Shown piece by piece: positions 25,802 through 37,227 of a stretch of 64,000 nucleotides of DNA. Below the pieces are notes generated by a model, which ran no database searches, was not told the origin of the DNA, and saw nothing but the letters and a program-made list of their open reading frames with translations. Each line of letters opens with the position of its first letter. Position 1 is the stretch's first letter. This stretch comes from Diphasiastrum complanatum (taxonomy: Eukaryota > Streptophyta > Lycopodiopsida > Lycopodiales > Lycopodiaceae), in assembly GCA_029204225.1 (NCBI GenBank), contig CM055095.1:66305940-66369939 (forward strand). The letters are read 5' to 3'. The position numbers were made by a program, and so were the translations under genes.

Positions 25802-27597
25802 AACACACACACATTCCCACATTTCCACATTTCAAACTAGCATTGTGGCATCTCCATGAAAATTTTGCACGATAATGTGAGTGAATAACTTGTTACTATT
25901 TGGTCACTATCCTTGACCTGGTGCTTGGATTGATGCTTAAAAAAATTTCAACGTGGAAATTTCGAAATATATCCACACCAAGTGACACATGTATTTGCAT
26001 GAGGTCCACCCACATTTTGCACTCCATGGATGGATAGGAGGTGGTGTCTATGGTGTCATGAGGAGAAAAAGATGTAAGTTTTTCAACATAGCACCACTAG
26101 ATGTACATGATGGCAAGATATTTTCAACCCTTTAAATGTTCTTAAATATCATACTTGTAGTAACTAAAAAGAGACAATGGCATGATCACTCCACTATTCA
26201 AATTTATATGGAAACATAGAATGTAGGATTAAATATATGATTCTATAGCTAGCAGGTTTCTATATGAAACATGTTAATGGGTATAAGTTTGATTGTTGGA
26301 GCTAAAATTGTTGCCTTGGATGTTTTTGACATGTTTGTTTGATTGGTTTGACAAAATTGTATAGTTTGTGAACATATTTAGTCTTTACTTCAAAAAGAAT
26401 AATGAAATTAGTCACTCTTACTAAAACTCTAGAAGCTTAAATCATAAACATTTTACATGGCCTACATCATGAGAAGAATTTTTTAAGAGTGCATAAAAAT
26501 CAGCAAAATAGTAGGTGTACCTTAGAAAACACTCTATCAAACAGAATTTCGTATGCATCTTGAACTGATTTTCACAATCACTAAGAGATTTGCTCATCTT
26601 TTACATTAGAGAATGTGCTTTTCAGCCTAACCTTTCCTTTTTATAGTTACCTCTTGCCCTAACTTTTCAAAGGAAATTGGTCACCGATTAGGGCTTTGGG
26701 ATGAAAGAAGGGGTGCACAAAAATCCTAACTAAATCGAAGCATCCTCAACTAGAAGATGGTGATATGAATGAATGGACTGATCCTGAGTATTTAGCAAAT
26801 AAAAGAGAAGGGTTGTGCTCGTGAAGAAATACATGTGCATGTGGGACTATCCCATGGAGTCTTGGATTTGTCTTGTCCACCATCAGCTAGAAGTTCCTCT
26901 TGCTTTTGGCTCAAGTCCTGGATTACTTGATCCAGCCATTCCCCAATACGAGTAGCATTGATGCCAAGCTTCTGGTCCTTGCAGAAGCTAAAGCACTGTA
27001 CTGGATCATTGGGCTTTGGGCAATCTGGAGTGTAAGGATCCCTCCAATACCCCTCATGTTGCAAACCAACCCATTCTGCAAGATTTCTGTAGATACACTG
27101 ACCACCACCTGCTAGCTCTAGCCAGCCTTGGGATCGAGGGTTCATAAATATGCTATCTGTAAGCTGAGCTCCATGAGCTGAAATTAGAATGTGTGTGTAC
27201 ATGTGTTAATTTGAAAGCTAGTTTATTACGGGTGCAGTGGCCAAATCGTGTCGCCGCGTGTCATATTATTAAACCTGTTGCTTCAAAGGAAAGCAGAAAG
27301 ATTTGGGGTGAACGTGGACCAATCCATACGCAAGAATATCGTCTATTTTTTTCTCTCCAAATCTCGTGTTTTCACGACTGACGACATACTGTCGCAGCAC
27401 AAAGTGAAATCCCGTGTTCTCATACATCCATCCATGTGCACTCTGCAACGAACGAGGCTTGGGAGCGACGTCGTTTCTGTTTCACGAAGCTGGCAACCCG
27501 CGTCCTGACCTGACATAGTCTTCCACCCTCGTGATCTTTTCTTTCCTCCATGCGACTTGCACACCTAAATCAACAACCTCCTCCTCCTCCTCATCTA
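25802..27597 (-). pseudogene. Inverted, internally deleted copy of the GT61 locus
   Basis: Reading down from 27597, the sequence matches 56027-56416 (upstream of the GT61 gene) to about 27209. It then jumps to 60800-61312 (last exon and 3' flank) to about 26706, and after an unmatched stretch matches 61313-61455 (25938-25802). The jump removes about 4.4 kb: promoter-proximal sequence, exon 1, the intron and the start of exon 2. An open frame of 136 codons (27202-26792) remains: M-Y-T-H then ILISAHGAQLTDSIF, GWLELAGGGQ, GLQHEGYWRDPYTPDCPKPN. It lacks a 21-bp in-frame piece (the I-M-E-M-F-P-K region). The parent stop TGA reads CGA here, adding nine codons. It has no membrane anchor and no N-terminal catalytic part, so it is a pseudogene even if expressed. 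Confidence 0.9.
25938..26706. other. ~770-bp segment present only in the inverted copy
   Basis: The two sides match parent positions 61313 and 61312, which are adjacent there. The 770 bp between has no counterpart. It is AT-rich with no coding frame and no clear terminal repeats. It is either an insertion in this copy or a segment lost from the parent. Confidence 0.7.
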
Positions 27598-27599
27598 TA

Positions 27600-27639
<40 letters not shown>

Positions 27640-27640
27640 G
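27598..27640. repeat. (CT)n microsatellite at duplication edge
   Basis: An impure 43-bp CT run. It corresponds to the (GA)n at 55924-56026 on the other arm, so the duplication breakpoint falls in or next to the microsatellite. Confidence 0.9.
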
Positions 27641-27697
27641 TCGAAGAGAATACGTGGAGGTGGCAATAGGAGGGCGCCCACCAAATCTGGATCAAAT

Positions 27698-27829
27698 GTA
27701 TTACGAAGGAGCAGGGAATAAGTCATTTTGTCAAGTAAGGATTTTCAAAAATTTAGGCCAAGCTTAAATTTTTTTGGAAATCCTTACTTGGTAGAATGGC
27801 CTTTGCCCGGCTCCTTCCATTGCGTAATG
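27698..27829. mobile_element. Small foldback element (hairpin)
   Basis: CAAGTAAGGATTT-CAAAAATTTA and TAAATTTTTTTGGAAATCC plus TTACTTG are inverted around AGCTT. Pairing resumes outward with ATTACGAAGGAGC and GCTCCTTCCATTGCGTAAT. Total about 132 bp, MITE-like. No target-site duplication could be defined. Confidence 0.6.
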
Positions 27830-28054
27830 GATACCTGAAATATTTTCAGAATCACATTACGAAGTATGATAGGCAAGTTTGACTTTGACTGACCAACCCA
27901 AATGTGCCACATGGCAGCTGTATGGAAACTGTACGAAATGGCACAGACAGGCAAAAAAAAAAAAAGCAAAATTTGTCTTTGAAAAAAACGCATGCATTTT
28001 TAGCTTTTTAATTTATTTGAATATGGGCATAATATGCAACAGGTATCCATTACG
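27823..28054. repeat. Inverted 15-bp termini enclosing ~200 bp
   Basis: CGTAATGGATACCTG at 27823-27837 and its exact complement CAGGTATCCATTACG at 28040-28054 flank about 200 bp. The left copy overlaps the right arm of the neighbouring hairpin. Likely a second small non-autonomous DNA element of the same type. Confidence 0.55.
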
Positions 28055-28508
28055 AGATCATTCCCTTGACTTGCCAACTTTCTAGTCTTTGCACATTTTA
28101 GCATTAATACTATTATATGAGTCTATTTCCTTAGTGGCAAATGATGCTTCGCCATATACCTTTGACATTTTTATCTCGGAATGTATTTTACTCCTTTGTG
28201 CCGTGGAATGGAGTCAAATGCATTTTCACATGGAGATAGAATGAAGTACTAACTAGTTAAAATAGCAATGATCGACTTATACAGTGCTTTTTTATTTCGA
28301 CGGCACCACGTGTGCTTAGTTCTAGAATTATCGGGCCGTCTTTCTTTTACGAGCCCTTTGAGTGCTTTTAAGCAACTTTATCTTTGTACTTACTGATTAG
28401 TTGAATATACAGTTTGAGGTGAGCTATTCTGTTGTCTTGTCTTGTTGCACTTGATGTTGTGCTGTGGTGATTGATCCGGTCGGGTGTTTTAAACTGTGTT
28501 TCTTAACT

Positions 28509-28521
28509 TGGTATCAGAGCC
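28509..28521 (+). other. Primer binding site, initiator tRNA-Met type
   Basis: TGGTATCAGAGCC is a perfect match to the standard plant LTR-element PBS. An LTR should precede it (28060-28508), but its left edge is unclear. Confidence 0.8.
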
Positions 28522-28621
28522 CTTGTGGCTTGAATCACCGGACAAGAACAGAGAGCTACGAATTCACGACGGTTTGTTGGCTAGGAAGCCCGGGTAGAGG
28601 ACAAAAATGAAATTGTTTTAG

Positions 28622-31600
28622 AGTTTTTCCTACAGTAATTAGTTTTTTTAAACATTTACTAATGTCGTTACGTCTTCTTGGTACCTTAGTTGAAATAGAT
28701 TTTCAGGGAACTGAAAATTCTAAGGAGGGAAGAAGAGTGGACATCAGAGGTTGTAAGTGTGATCGAGAAATGTATTTCGCAGTTAGGATTTTGGTAATCC
28801 CTGTAAATAAATACTTAATACTGGTTATTAATTTCCTAGTTAGAATTCATTCAATTGAATTCGTGATTGATATCTTTGTAACCATTAAATTATCTACAGT
28901 TTTGAATGTCAATTGTGAGGTTAGAAGTGGAATCTTATATGTGAATTACTGGATCTGTTAGTTGACAAAAGCTTGTCCCTAGATTTGATGCATCAGTAGG
29001 GTTTTGAAGCTTATCATTAACCAGAAAGAATCAAGATGTAATATTGAGCCATGTTAATTCTTCTGTCTAAGTCACGATTATAGGACATCTAGATGATCAA
29101 TGGATCTCTAGAATATCAGATGAGACGGTTAAGGGTTTTCTGGAAGGAAAAGCTGATGGTATGAGACATCAATAATTTTGGAAAGAAAATTCTAGGACTG
29201 TAAAGATTTGATGATCAATGGTGTGTTTAGTACCTAGTCACGATATGGGAAAGAAGAAAACCATTTGATCAAATGTGGAGTATTTTGAAAATTTTTGAGG
29301 TTTAATCTAGATCCTAATATGGTATCTCATTATTTACAAAAATAAGAGGCCCTCAAATTTATTTCTCACTTTTTTAATTAATCCTTTACTTTTTAATAAT
29401 TTCTTAAAAGACATTAGACTATTTATATGATTCTTTCCAACATGAAGTTATTCTTTTGAAAGACTGTTATGTCATATAAATTACTACTTGTGTGAATAGA
29501 CTTGGAATTCAGATAAATTCTAAGGTTAAAATGTTTCAATTTTTTAAACCATAGAATTTGCATGTTGCATAAATGGATTTCGATGGAATAGTGGTTTCTA
29601 TCACTCAGATTGAAAATATTTGAAGGAGAAGTCCTGTTTGTAATGAAGTGAAATTCTTTAGTGGAAGCACTTAATACTGACTTTTCTTGAATTTAGATAT
29701 TTTCATATATCATCTTTCCAGTTAACTTTTATTGAAATTTATAATTTCTTAAAATGAGGGGTGAAGTGGTGGAATAAACTATTTGGGAATCTGTTGGTTG
29801 TGTAGTTTTCGAAAAAGAACCAACTATGGTATAGAAATGAGATGTGGTCTGAAAGTAATTTCGAATAGATTCAAAGTAAGATGCCTAATTGAAACTTTTT
29901 GAAATATGAGGAATTCTCTAGGGATTGTGTGGACAATCTAGAACTGGAACAAGTTTGAAATTTGAATTATTATCTATATAAGTAGTACATTAAAAGGTCA
30001 AAGGTTACTAATTCCATTTTGATTGGAATAGAAGTAGATTTGATCAAAATTTAAGTCTGAGAGTTCTATATAGAAACAACCTAATCTTAGTTTTAGTACT
30101 AGGATCAGAGGGGTTGTTTGAGTGGAAGAAATTATCCTATTAAAAAAAATCGGATTGGAAAACTGTTGAGATTGAATTCGTCTCAGAGATTTTCTTGATA
30201 TGTTATTTACTCATGAGAAATAGAAAATATTTTGTAGCTAAGTTACAAGATCTCAGTGAGATATGTGAGTAACATATGTGGGGCTGGAGGAATCTGCTAG
30301 GTAAAAATGTGTTTATGTACTGGGTCATAGTGAGATTATTCTCATATGTGCACGATTAATCTTGTATGAATCTACTGTGTAATCCTAGTTACTAAGGTTA
30401 TCTGGTGCATTTAACCTAGTCGGTGAACATGAACATATGCTCAAATATTGTTTTGACAGACACTTGTAGAGTTAACAAATCTTTGTATAGAAGATTTATG
30501 GATTAACTTATAAATGATTTGGGTAAGGAATTAAATGTGGTGTTATACTAGTTTTTCACCTAGACATTTGAGATTTCTGAATCATTGGCAATTAACTTGA
30601 GTAGTTGATTACTCCATGATGAAGCTAATTGGTGAAATGATCAGTGTGATGTGGATTCACCGGAAACTGATGGTTTTTTTATTTATATTGCTTGTAAGAC
30701 GCATGATTAGTGAATCATTTTGGTTCATCAGTTTAAAATTGTGTGCATTGGATATACAGTATTCTTGGGATAGAGTATTACTTAGTTAAGGAAGGGACTC
30801 ATCTCATTAGTGATTGTATCCTAGAGAGCTCAATTGGATAACGAATCATAATGAATCCAAGAATAAAAATTGAGCTGTTATTCAGCAGGACTTTGGGTAT
30901 CTAGATGTGATTCTAGATTGTAATCTAAAGTTTTTGTAGTTGAAGATGATTATCATTTGGTATGCTTTCTATCTTTATTTACCAGTGGTTTATAGAACTT
31001 GAATATCTCTCATTTCAGTTTAAGAATTCTGGTTGAAGAATATTCCTAAATCCAATATTTTCTTAGTGGAAAGATTTTGGAATGATTCTTACTTTTCATG
31101 AGTTATGTGGGACATATACTCCAGTATCAATAAATGATTACGGTTTTGGATTCCAGAAAATTATAATTGACGAATCATACGAATCTAAATATTTATGGTT
31201 GACGGATCATAAATAGATACTTAATTGTTGTCAAAGGATTATAAGAAATTTTCATGATTTTAAATGTGATGATTAAATCTTGTTCTATTATATGAGTAGA
31301 AATTTAGATCAGTGTTTTGAATCTCTCTACTCCAGTATTTTATTTGAGAGCCTATGGATCTCACAGATATTCTCACAAGATAAGTTATCTTATTTGTGGA
31401 GAATTTAATTAGTCTAGTGGATGCTATTCTACTATAGTTTATGGTCTGCAGATGCTTGAGTACAGTTCTTTATTTTAATTGGATCTCCAGTTATCATAGG
31501 AGATAGACAAGTCTATTAAGATGAATGAATGTTATTTTCTTGCATTTGGTGCTAGAAATAGGAGCATTTAACTCAAAAGAGTATCTGGGGTACTCAGAGT

Positions 31601-32090
31601 TGAGTTTTAATCATTCTATATCTTAATGATTCTCCTAGAGATTCTAGCTAACTGAATTATCATATCTTAGAATTTGGATTCTAAGAATATTTGTACTTGA
31701 AAGCTTATGAATTATCTGTCAGAGTTGTGGAAAATTTCATACTGTAATTGTAATTATTTTATTATTTCTTTAACTTTAATCTCTGAAGTTAGGTTATTTC
31801 ACCCAGCGTTTCATGTAAGTGTTTTATATGAAGGTGATGTTACTAACTTGTGATGAATGTAACCCAGATGGAAAATTTATCGCTTAGTGTACTTTTCAAA
31901 CCTGAGTTGTACTTCAGTGTAGAGATTATCATTTGGAAGATAGGACTATCTCTGAGTACTTGTTTGAAGTGAAAGTTTAATTAAGGATAATGATTTTCTA
32001 GGTTGATATTTAAAGTTAAAAGAACTGTTCATGTTATTCTTTCCTGTTTAGAGAGCTTCTAAGGATATAAGCAATTTAACGAGGGAAGAA
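28622..32090 (+). mobile_element. Strongly decayed LTR-element interior
   Basis: About 3.5 kb lies between a PBS at 28509 and a purine-rich tract (GAGGGAAGAA, 32081-32090) directly followed by TGTTATGTCC. The signals at both ends and the size suit an LTR retrotransposon. No frame longer than 99 codons remains, and I could not place domain motifs with confidence. The 28662-28961 frame has no family signature. Confidence 0.45.
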
Positions 32091-32480
32091 TGTTATGTCC
32101 ATGGCCAGTAAGTAAGATTCAGTATACTCCTAGTCTTGGATAAACGGTACTCTAGTAAATCAAGCTGTTAGCTATGCCACGTCATACTGGATGTGACCCG
32201 AAAGTAACTAATATCCTTGTGAGGTCCAAAACACACTAAATGGAGTTTAGACAAGGTTTGAGATAGTGTATGCATGTGTAGAGTTATCAATAGCAATTCT
32301 ATGAATAGGTGGTCCATGCTTAGGAATCTATTCTAGGGGAATCTATATATAGGAAACTTAGGGCTATGCATGGCTATGTGCCCAGGTTGCTTTTGGCTCT
32401 ATATATTGAGGCCAAACTCGTCCTACTCCTCATTGTGATCATGGATTCATTGCTAGGGTTTCACTCTACCTTCATGCTTC
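32091..32480 (+). mobile_element. Candidate 3' LTR of the decayed element
   Basis: Begins TGTTATGTCCATGG right after the purine tract. It carries TATA-like CTATATATAGGAAAC (32344) and CTATATATTGAGG (32398), as LTR promoters do. The right edge is not fixed. Confidence 0.4.
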
Positions 32481-33100
32481 TTGTTCCTTAGCTTGGGGGT
32501 GAAGCTTCTAGAGTTGATTGGTTGCTTCTACTTGGTTGGGTGGTTGCTCCATAGTGTGTTTTCCATTGTGGTTTATTTTGTAAGCAGGAACTTAGGGAGC
32601 TTCCCTTATAACAATTGATTAAAAAATAATCAAATTGATTGAAGCAATGTAATAACTGACTCAAAACTTTGTCCAAATCTCAAGTTTGTTGGATTGATAT
32701 ACACAAGAACTGGATTTTGAACCTAACAAGCAAAATTTGAATCAAATCAAAAAGTGATCACTCGGATTTTGGAACTTTCCCTATCCTTCTTTATGAGCTT
32801 ATAACTCAGGATAGACACATCAGATTGATTTGAGAACAATTGCCATGGAAAGTATACCTTACTAGCTTTCCATCAAGCTATAACATTAATATATTTGGAC
32901 CTATAATAAAGGAAATAAAGAGTCTGAAATGTTTTGATTTTCACACGCACGGAATTCCGATCTGAAAAACTTGATCCTAACCTCTTTGATCCAAACACTT
33001 ATCTAAAAAAAGGTAGAGAAAAGTGAAAAACAACTTCCTTGCTTAAATAACACTCAAAATTTCTTACACGAACAATGATAATAGCATGCAAAGCCTAATT

Positions 33101-33480
33101 TGGCTCTGATACTATGTTGAAATCCAGAAGTTTCACACATGTGGAATGCCAATTCCAATTGTGAATGATCTTTATTAAGCTTTGTGTTTAGCACATAACC
33201 TGATTCTAAATTGAGTATCAAGATCTAGTTCAAGAATTTATGACTAAACCATAATCTAGCATGCTAATAATCCAAAAAATGTTACTTTCATAAAGAATGA
33301 TGAAAGTACAAAGAAATTAAGGCATTAGCATAGCCTCCTCGACGAGTTAGAGAGAGAGTGCAAAATACAAGCATACAAGGTTAAAGATCCAAATTGACAA
33401 GAAGTAGCTTCAATGCTTGGTTCATCATGAAAAATTGTGAGAGAACCCTCATACATTTATGGTGGATGAAGAAGTGAAAG
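33101..33480 (-). mobile_element. Minus-strand LTR end with primer binding site
   Basis: On the minus strand the sequence ends TTTCAACA (edge at 33115) and is followed by TAGTATCAGAGCCA (33114-33101), an initiator-Met PBS with one mismatch. So an LTR lies at 33115 to about 33480 and a leader at about 32488-33100. The start of the LTR near 33480 is uncertain. It abuts the end of the Copia pol fragment. Confidence 0.55.
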
Positions 33481-33489
33481 ATGATATGC

Positions 33490-34460
33490 CTTCCCTTTAA
33501 TCACCTTTGCCAACATAAGTGAGCCTTGATGGCTCGGCCCTTGCTCTTGTGGATCTTCTTGGAGTCCTTCGATCTAATTGAGATGGATCCTCAAGTTCTT
33601 GATCACTTTGAAGCTCCTCCTCCATCCTAGTCTGGTCTTTGATAGAAGTGGCATCATCCTTCTTCCTTGTATCCAAGGATTGGTGTACATAACATGTACA
33701 TCCAAAGATTCTTAGATCTTTGAGATTTGGCTTTTCTCCATATAAAGCCTCAAATGGTGTGATTCCTCCAATGGCTTGGTTGGGCAATCTATTGCACAAA
33801 AAGTTAGCACAAGTAATTGCCTCATCCCAAAATGGTTTTGGTAGAGAAGCATCTAGCCTTCAGGCTTTAGGACACTCACAAAGAGATCTATTTTTCCTCT
33901 CGGCCACTCCATTTTGTTGAGGGGTATAAGCACAAGATAACTCTCTTTTAATGCCATTAGAATTACAAAACTCTATCATTCTATTGGAGATGTACTCTCC
34001 TCCATTATCACATCTCAATATCTTAATCTTGGTACTAAGTTGATTTTCAACTAGAGTTTTGATTTACAAATGAATCAAACACCAAACTTTTGTAAGACAA
34101 GAGATAAATCCAAGCCTATCTTGAATGATCATCAATAAAAGATACATAGTACTTTGCACCACCATTAGATTCTTGAGAGACGCTATGCACATCCAAATGT
34201 ATGATCTCAAGAGGAGTGTTTGATCTTGTTGTAGATCTTGAAAATGGAATCTTATGAGCCTTTGAGAGGCTACAAGCCTCACAATGCTTGCCACATCTTG
34301 ACAAACTCTTGGGGAGGCCAAGTGCAAGCTCCTTTGCACACATGGATTCCATAGCTTTGAAGTTGGGGTGGCCCAAACTTTTTTGCCATAGCTCCACCTT
34401 GGTGATCTTCTCCTTTGCCATGTTAACTCTCCATTGCCACACACATAGAAAGTCATATCA
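33490..34460 (-). pseudogene. Copia pre-integrase, integrase and linker (minus strand)
   Basis: Reading down from 34460: pre-integrase zinc region (VELWQKSLGHPNFKAMESM; CEACSLSKAHKIPF), then the integrase core start (HLDVHSVSQESNGGAKYYVS, FIDDHSR), LRCDNGGEYISNRM, TPQQNGVAERKNRSLCEC, ITCANFLCNRLPNQAIGG and LKDLRIFGCTCYVHQSLDTR. It then jumps straight to the pre-RT linker (RRSTRARAEPSRLTYVGKGD), deleting the end of integrase. Stops lie near 33870 and 34075. RT and RNase H are missing. Confidence 0.85.
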
Positions 34461-34461
34461 A

Positions 34462-35018
34462 AGGTCTTCTATCAAGACTACTCATCCATTGCAATTAATA
34501 CACTCAAATGTTCATTTTTCTTCCTCAAAAAGTATTGGTGGTGCAACTTGTTTTGTTACCTTCATTGATGATTTCACAAGATATACTTGGCTATACCTTC
34601 TTTCTTCAAAGTCTCTGGTGTTCGGTAACTTCCTAGTTTTCAAAGCTTATGTAGAAAAATAGTTGTCTTTTAAAGTTAAAGCTTTGAGATGTGATGGAGG
34701 AGGTGAATACTGGCATCTCCAATAAGTTCCATGCTTACTGTGAGAGTGAAGGGATCAAAAGAGAATTTTCTTGTACTTATTCCCCATCTCAAAATGGGGT
34801 TGTCGAAAGAAAAAATAGATCCTTATGTGAATGTGCTAAAGCAATTCGAATTGAAGCTTCTTTGCCTATTGAATTTTGGGGAGAAGCAATAAATTGTGCA
34901 AATTATTTGTGCAATAGATCACCTCACAATACTCTTGTAGGAAGATCACCATATGAAGTCTTGTTCAAGAAAAAGCCTAAGGTTGAGCACCTTAGAGTAT
35001 TTGGGTGTGTTTAAATTA
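34462..35018 (+). pseudogene. Copia integrase piece in opposite orientation
   Basis: About 557 bp on the plus strand: GGATCFVTFIDDFTRYTWLY, FLVFKAYVEK, VKALRCDGGGEY, GIKREFSCTYSPSQNGVVER, KAIRIEASLPIEFWGEAINC and KVEHLRVFGCV. It carries a stop at 34661-34663 and a frameshift near 34715. It sits exactly between the minus-strand pre-integrase sequences at 35020 (DVQFKHAMI) and 34456, splitting that element. It is close kin to the minus-strand integrase at 63745-64000. Confidence 0.85.
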
Positions 35019-35019
35019 G

Positions 35020-36190
35020 CTATGTAATTATCATAGCATGCTTAAATTGTACATCAAGGCCATTATGCATTAATAATTGGCCAACATTCAACAAGTTCTT
35101 AGTAATAGTTGGTACATAAAGGACATTTTCAAGATTCATCCTTTTTGGATTATCCCAAGTACAATGGAATACTACCTACACCAATTATCCTACACTCTTG
35201 ATCACTAGCTGTAAGAATGAACTTTTTAACATTATAAGAGAGTAGAGTGAAAAAGTAGTCCTTTTGGAAAGTTATGTGGGAGCTAGCCCCACTATCAATC
35301 CACAAGCTTCACTTGTGTTGGATTTGGATGATGTTGTTGAGTTAGATGCCATTAAGGATGATTTTTCTTCATCCTCCTCCTCTTGATGTGCAATGTTGCT
35401 TTGTTTGTCTTCTTGTGCCTTTTTCTTCTTGAAACATTCTGATGCAAAGTGTCTCTTCTTTTCACAAAAGAAGCCCTTGTACTTGGTTTTGTCTATCTTC
35501 TTCTTGCCCTTTGAGCTTGATGATCCATCCTCTTCCTTGGCCTCCTTTTGCTAATTCTTCTTGGCTCCATTGGTCTTCTTCTTGCCTTTGAATGAGAAAT
35601 TTGCTTTTTCATCTCCATCCTGCAATAACAAGGAGTTCATCCTACCTTTGTGTGGAGCATCCTACACTCTTCAGCTACAAGCACACTAAGAAATTTTTTA
35701 ATTGTAGGCAAAGTGCCTTGGATGGCAAAGCTTTGGACCAAAATTGTGAATTCATCACCTAGACCATTAAGGACCACTTGGACAAGCTCATTATCTTGAA
35801 TCTTCTCTCCAATAGAGGATAACTCTTTGTTGAGAGACTTGATTCTAAGCACATAATCTTGTGCATTTTCCTCACTTCTTCTCATGCTTTGCAAAATTTG
35901 ATTTCTAATAATGAGAACTCTAGAAGTGTTATTGGATTCATAAATGGATTTCAATGAATCCCATGTCTCTTTGTTTGATGTACAAGAAGATACTTCTTTC
36001 AAAAGATCATTACTAACATTCATTTTAATGCAATGAAGTGCTAGCCTAGATTTCTTGTTGTATTTAATCAACTCTTGTGCACCAAGAGGTTCATCCTCTT
36101 CTTCAAGCATGAATTCATAGAGGTCGTGGAGCACCATTAGTGACTTCATCCTCACCTTTCAAATGGAATAGTTTGTAGAGTTTAATGCTA
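35020..36190 (-). pseudogene. Copia gag, zinc knuckle and protease region (minus strand)
   Basis: Gag starts at about 36190 with NSTNYSI, a stop in place of the usual Trp, then KVRMKSLMVLHDLYEF. The core words are KSRLALHCIKMNVSNDLLKE, KETWDSLKSIYESN, VLIIRNQILQSMRRSEEN and QGTLPTIKKFLSVLVAEECR (open frame 36155-35637). Downstream come a zinc-knuckle remnant near 35440, then degraded protease/pre-integrase sequence (MNLENVLYVPTITKNLLNVG) to 35020. The gag N-terminus is cut by the LTR of the element at 36191-39761. It continues at 34460 after the reversed integrase piece. Confidence 0.85.
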
Positions 36191-37227
36191 GTAGCATAGG
36201 GGTCCATCGCTGGGAGCGGCAACCTCGCCTTCACCTGCATAGCAAGAAGAGAGAGGGAGATGAGAGAGAGGAGAAAGAGAGTGGAGAGAGGGAGAGAGAG
36301 AATGCCTGGGTTGAGAAAGGCTTTGGGGGCTCAAGCGCCTACCCAAAGCTATTCTATCCCAACGTAGGGAGAGAGGGAGAAGAGAGAGAGAGAGGAGAGA
36401 GAGAGACAGAGAGATGGAGATGGAAAAACCAAGAGAGTTTTATTAGAATGAGAATGAAAGATAATACAATACAAAGGAAATGGCTCCCTCTTATAGATTT
36501 TAGAGGTGAGCCTCCTTCTCTCTCATCGGCCACTTCATTGGGGCAAGGATTCTAATCCAAGCCTTTAAAATAAATACAACTTAAATCTATTGGTGCTAAG
36601 AAAGCACAAGGGCACTCACATGATTCATGTGAGTTTTAAGTTGGGCCCTTTTAGCTTTTTTATTTGCAACTTGACTTAGGGCCTCTAATGTCATTTTAGA
36701 GTTTTAAGCCCCTATAGGAATTACATCTTGCTACTTGTGCTCATTGGGTTGGGCTTACACGCGCAGGATGCCAGTGTCCTCGCACATATTACCCTACTTA
36801 CAATGTGCTATGACAGGGCCCACTAGGTAAGGCTTGGCCAACAGTATTTTAAGTGGTGGGACCCACTTGTTTATTACTGTGCAAGAAATATCCACAACAG
36901 GGTCCACGGCCCAAAGTAGTGACGGTCCCTCGGCACTAGGCTGGAACTATCGTGAAGGGGCGTTGTTGTCAGTTCTTTTATTGATGGGACATGGCTGCTT
37001 CAGGAAAAGCCTAGATAGAATTTGCTTACTTAAAACTTGAGGCTTTATTAGTGGATGATCAACAAGAACTGGGACTTGCTAGATTTTCAATAATACCCAT
37101 AAGGGTCTGGTGGCCATTCCGGATAACCTTGTTCTTCAACAATCGGGTAGTTGAGGCATTCCATCAGAGTATCCCAAGATAAAATTGGATCCTCATAGAT
37201 TGGCGCAACATCATGGACTCCCCCAAA

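Noticed and set aside
28662-28961. 99-codon plus-strand frame
   Set aside because: No family signature, lies in decayed LTR-element sequence and has unremarkable composition for AT-rich DNA.
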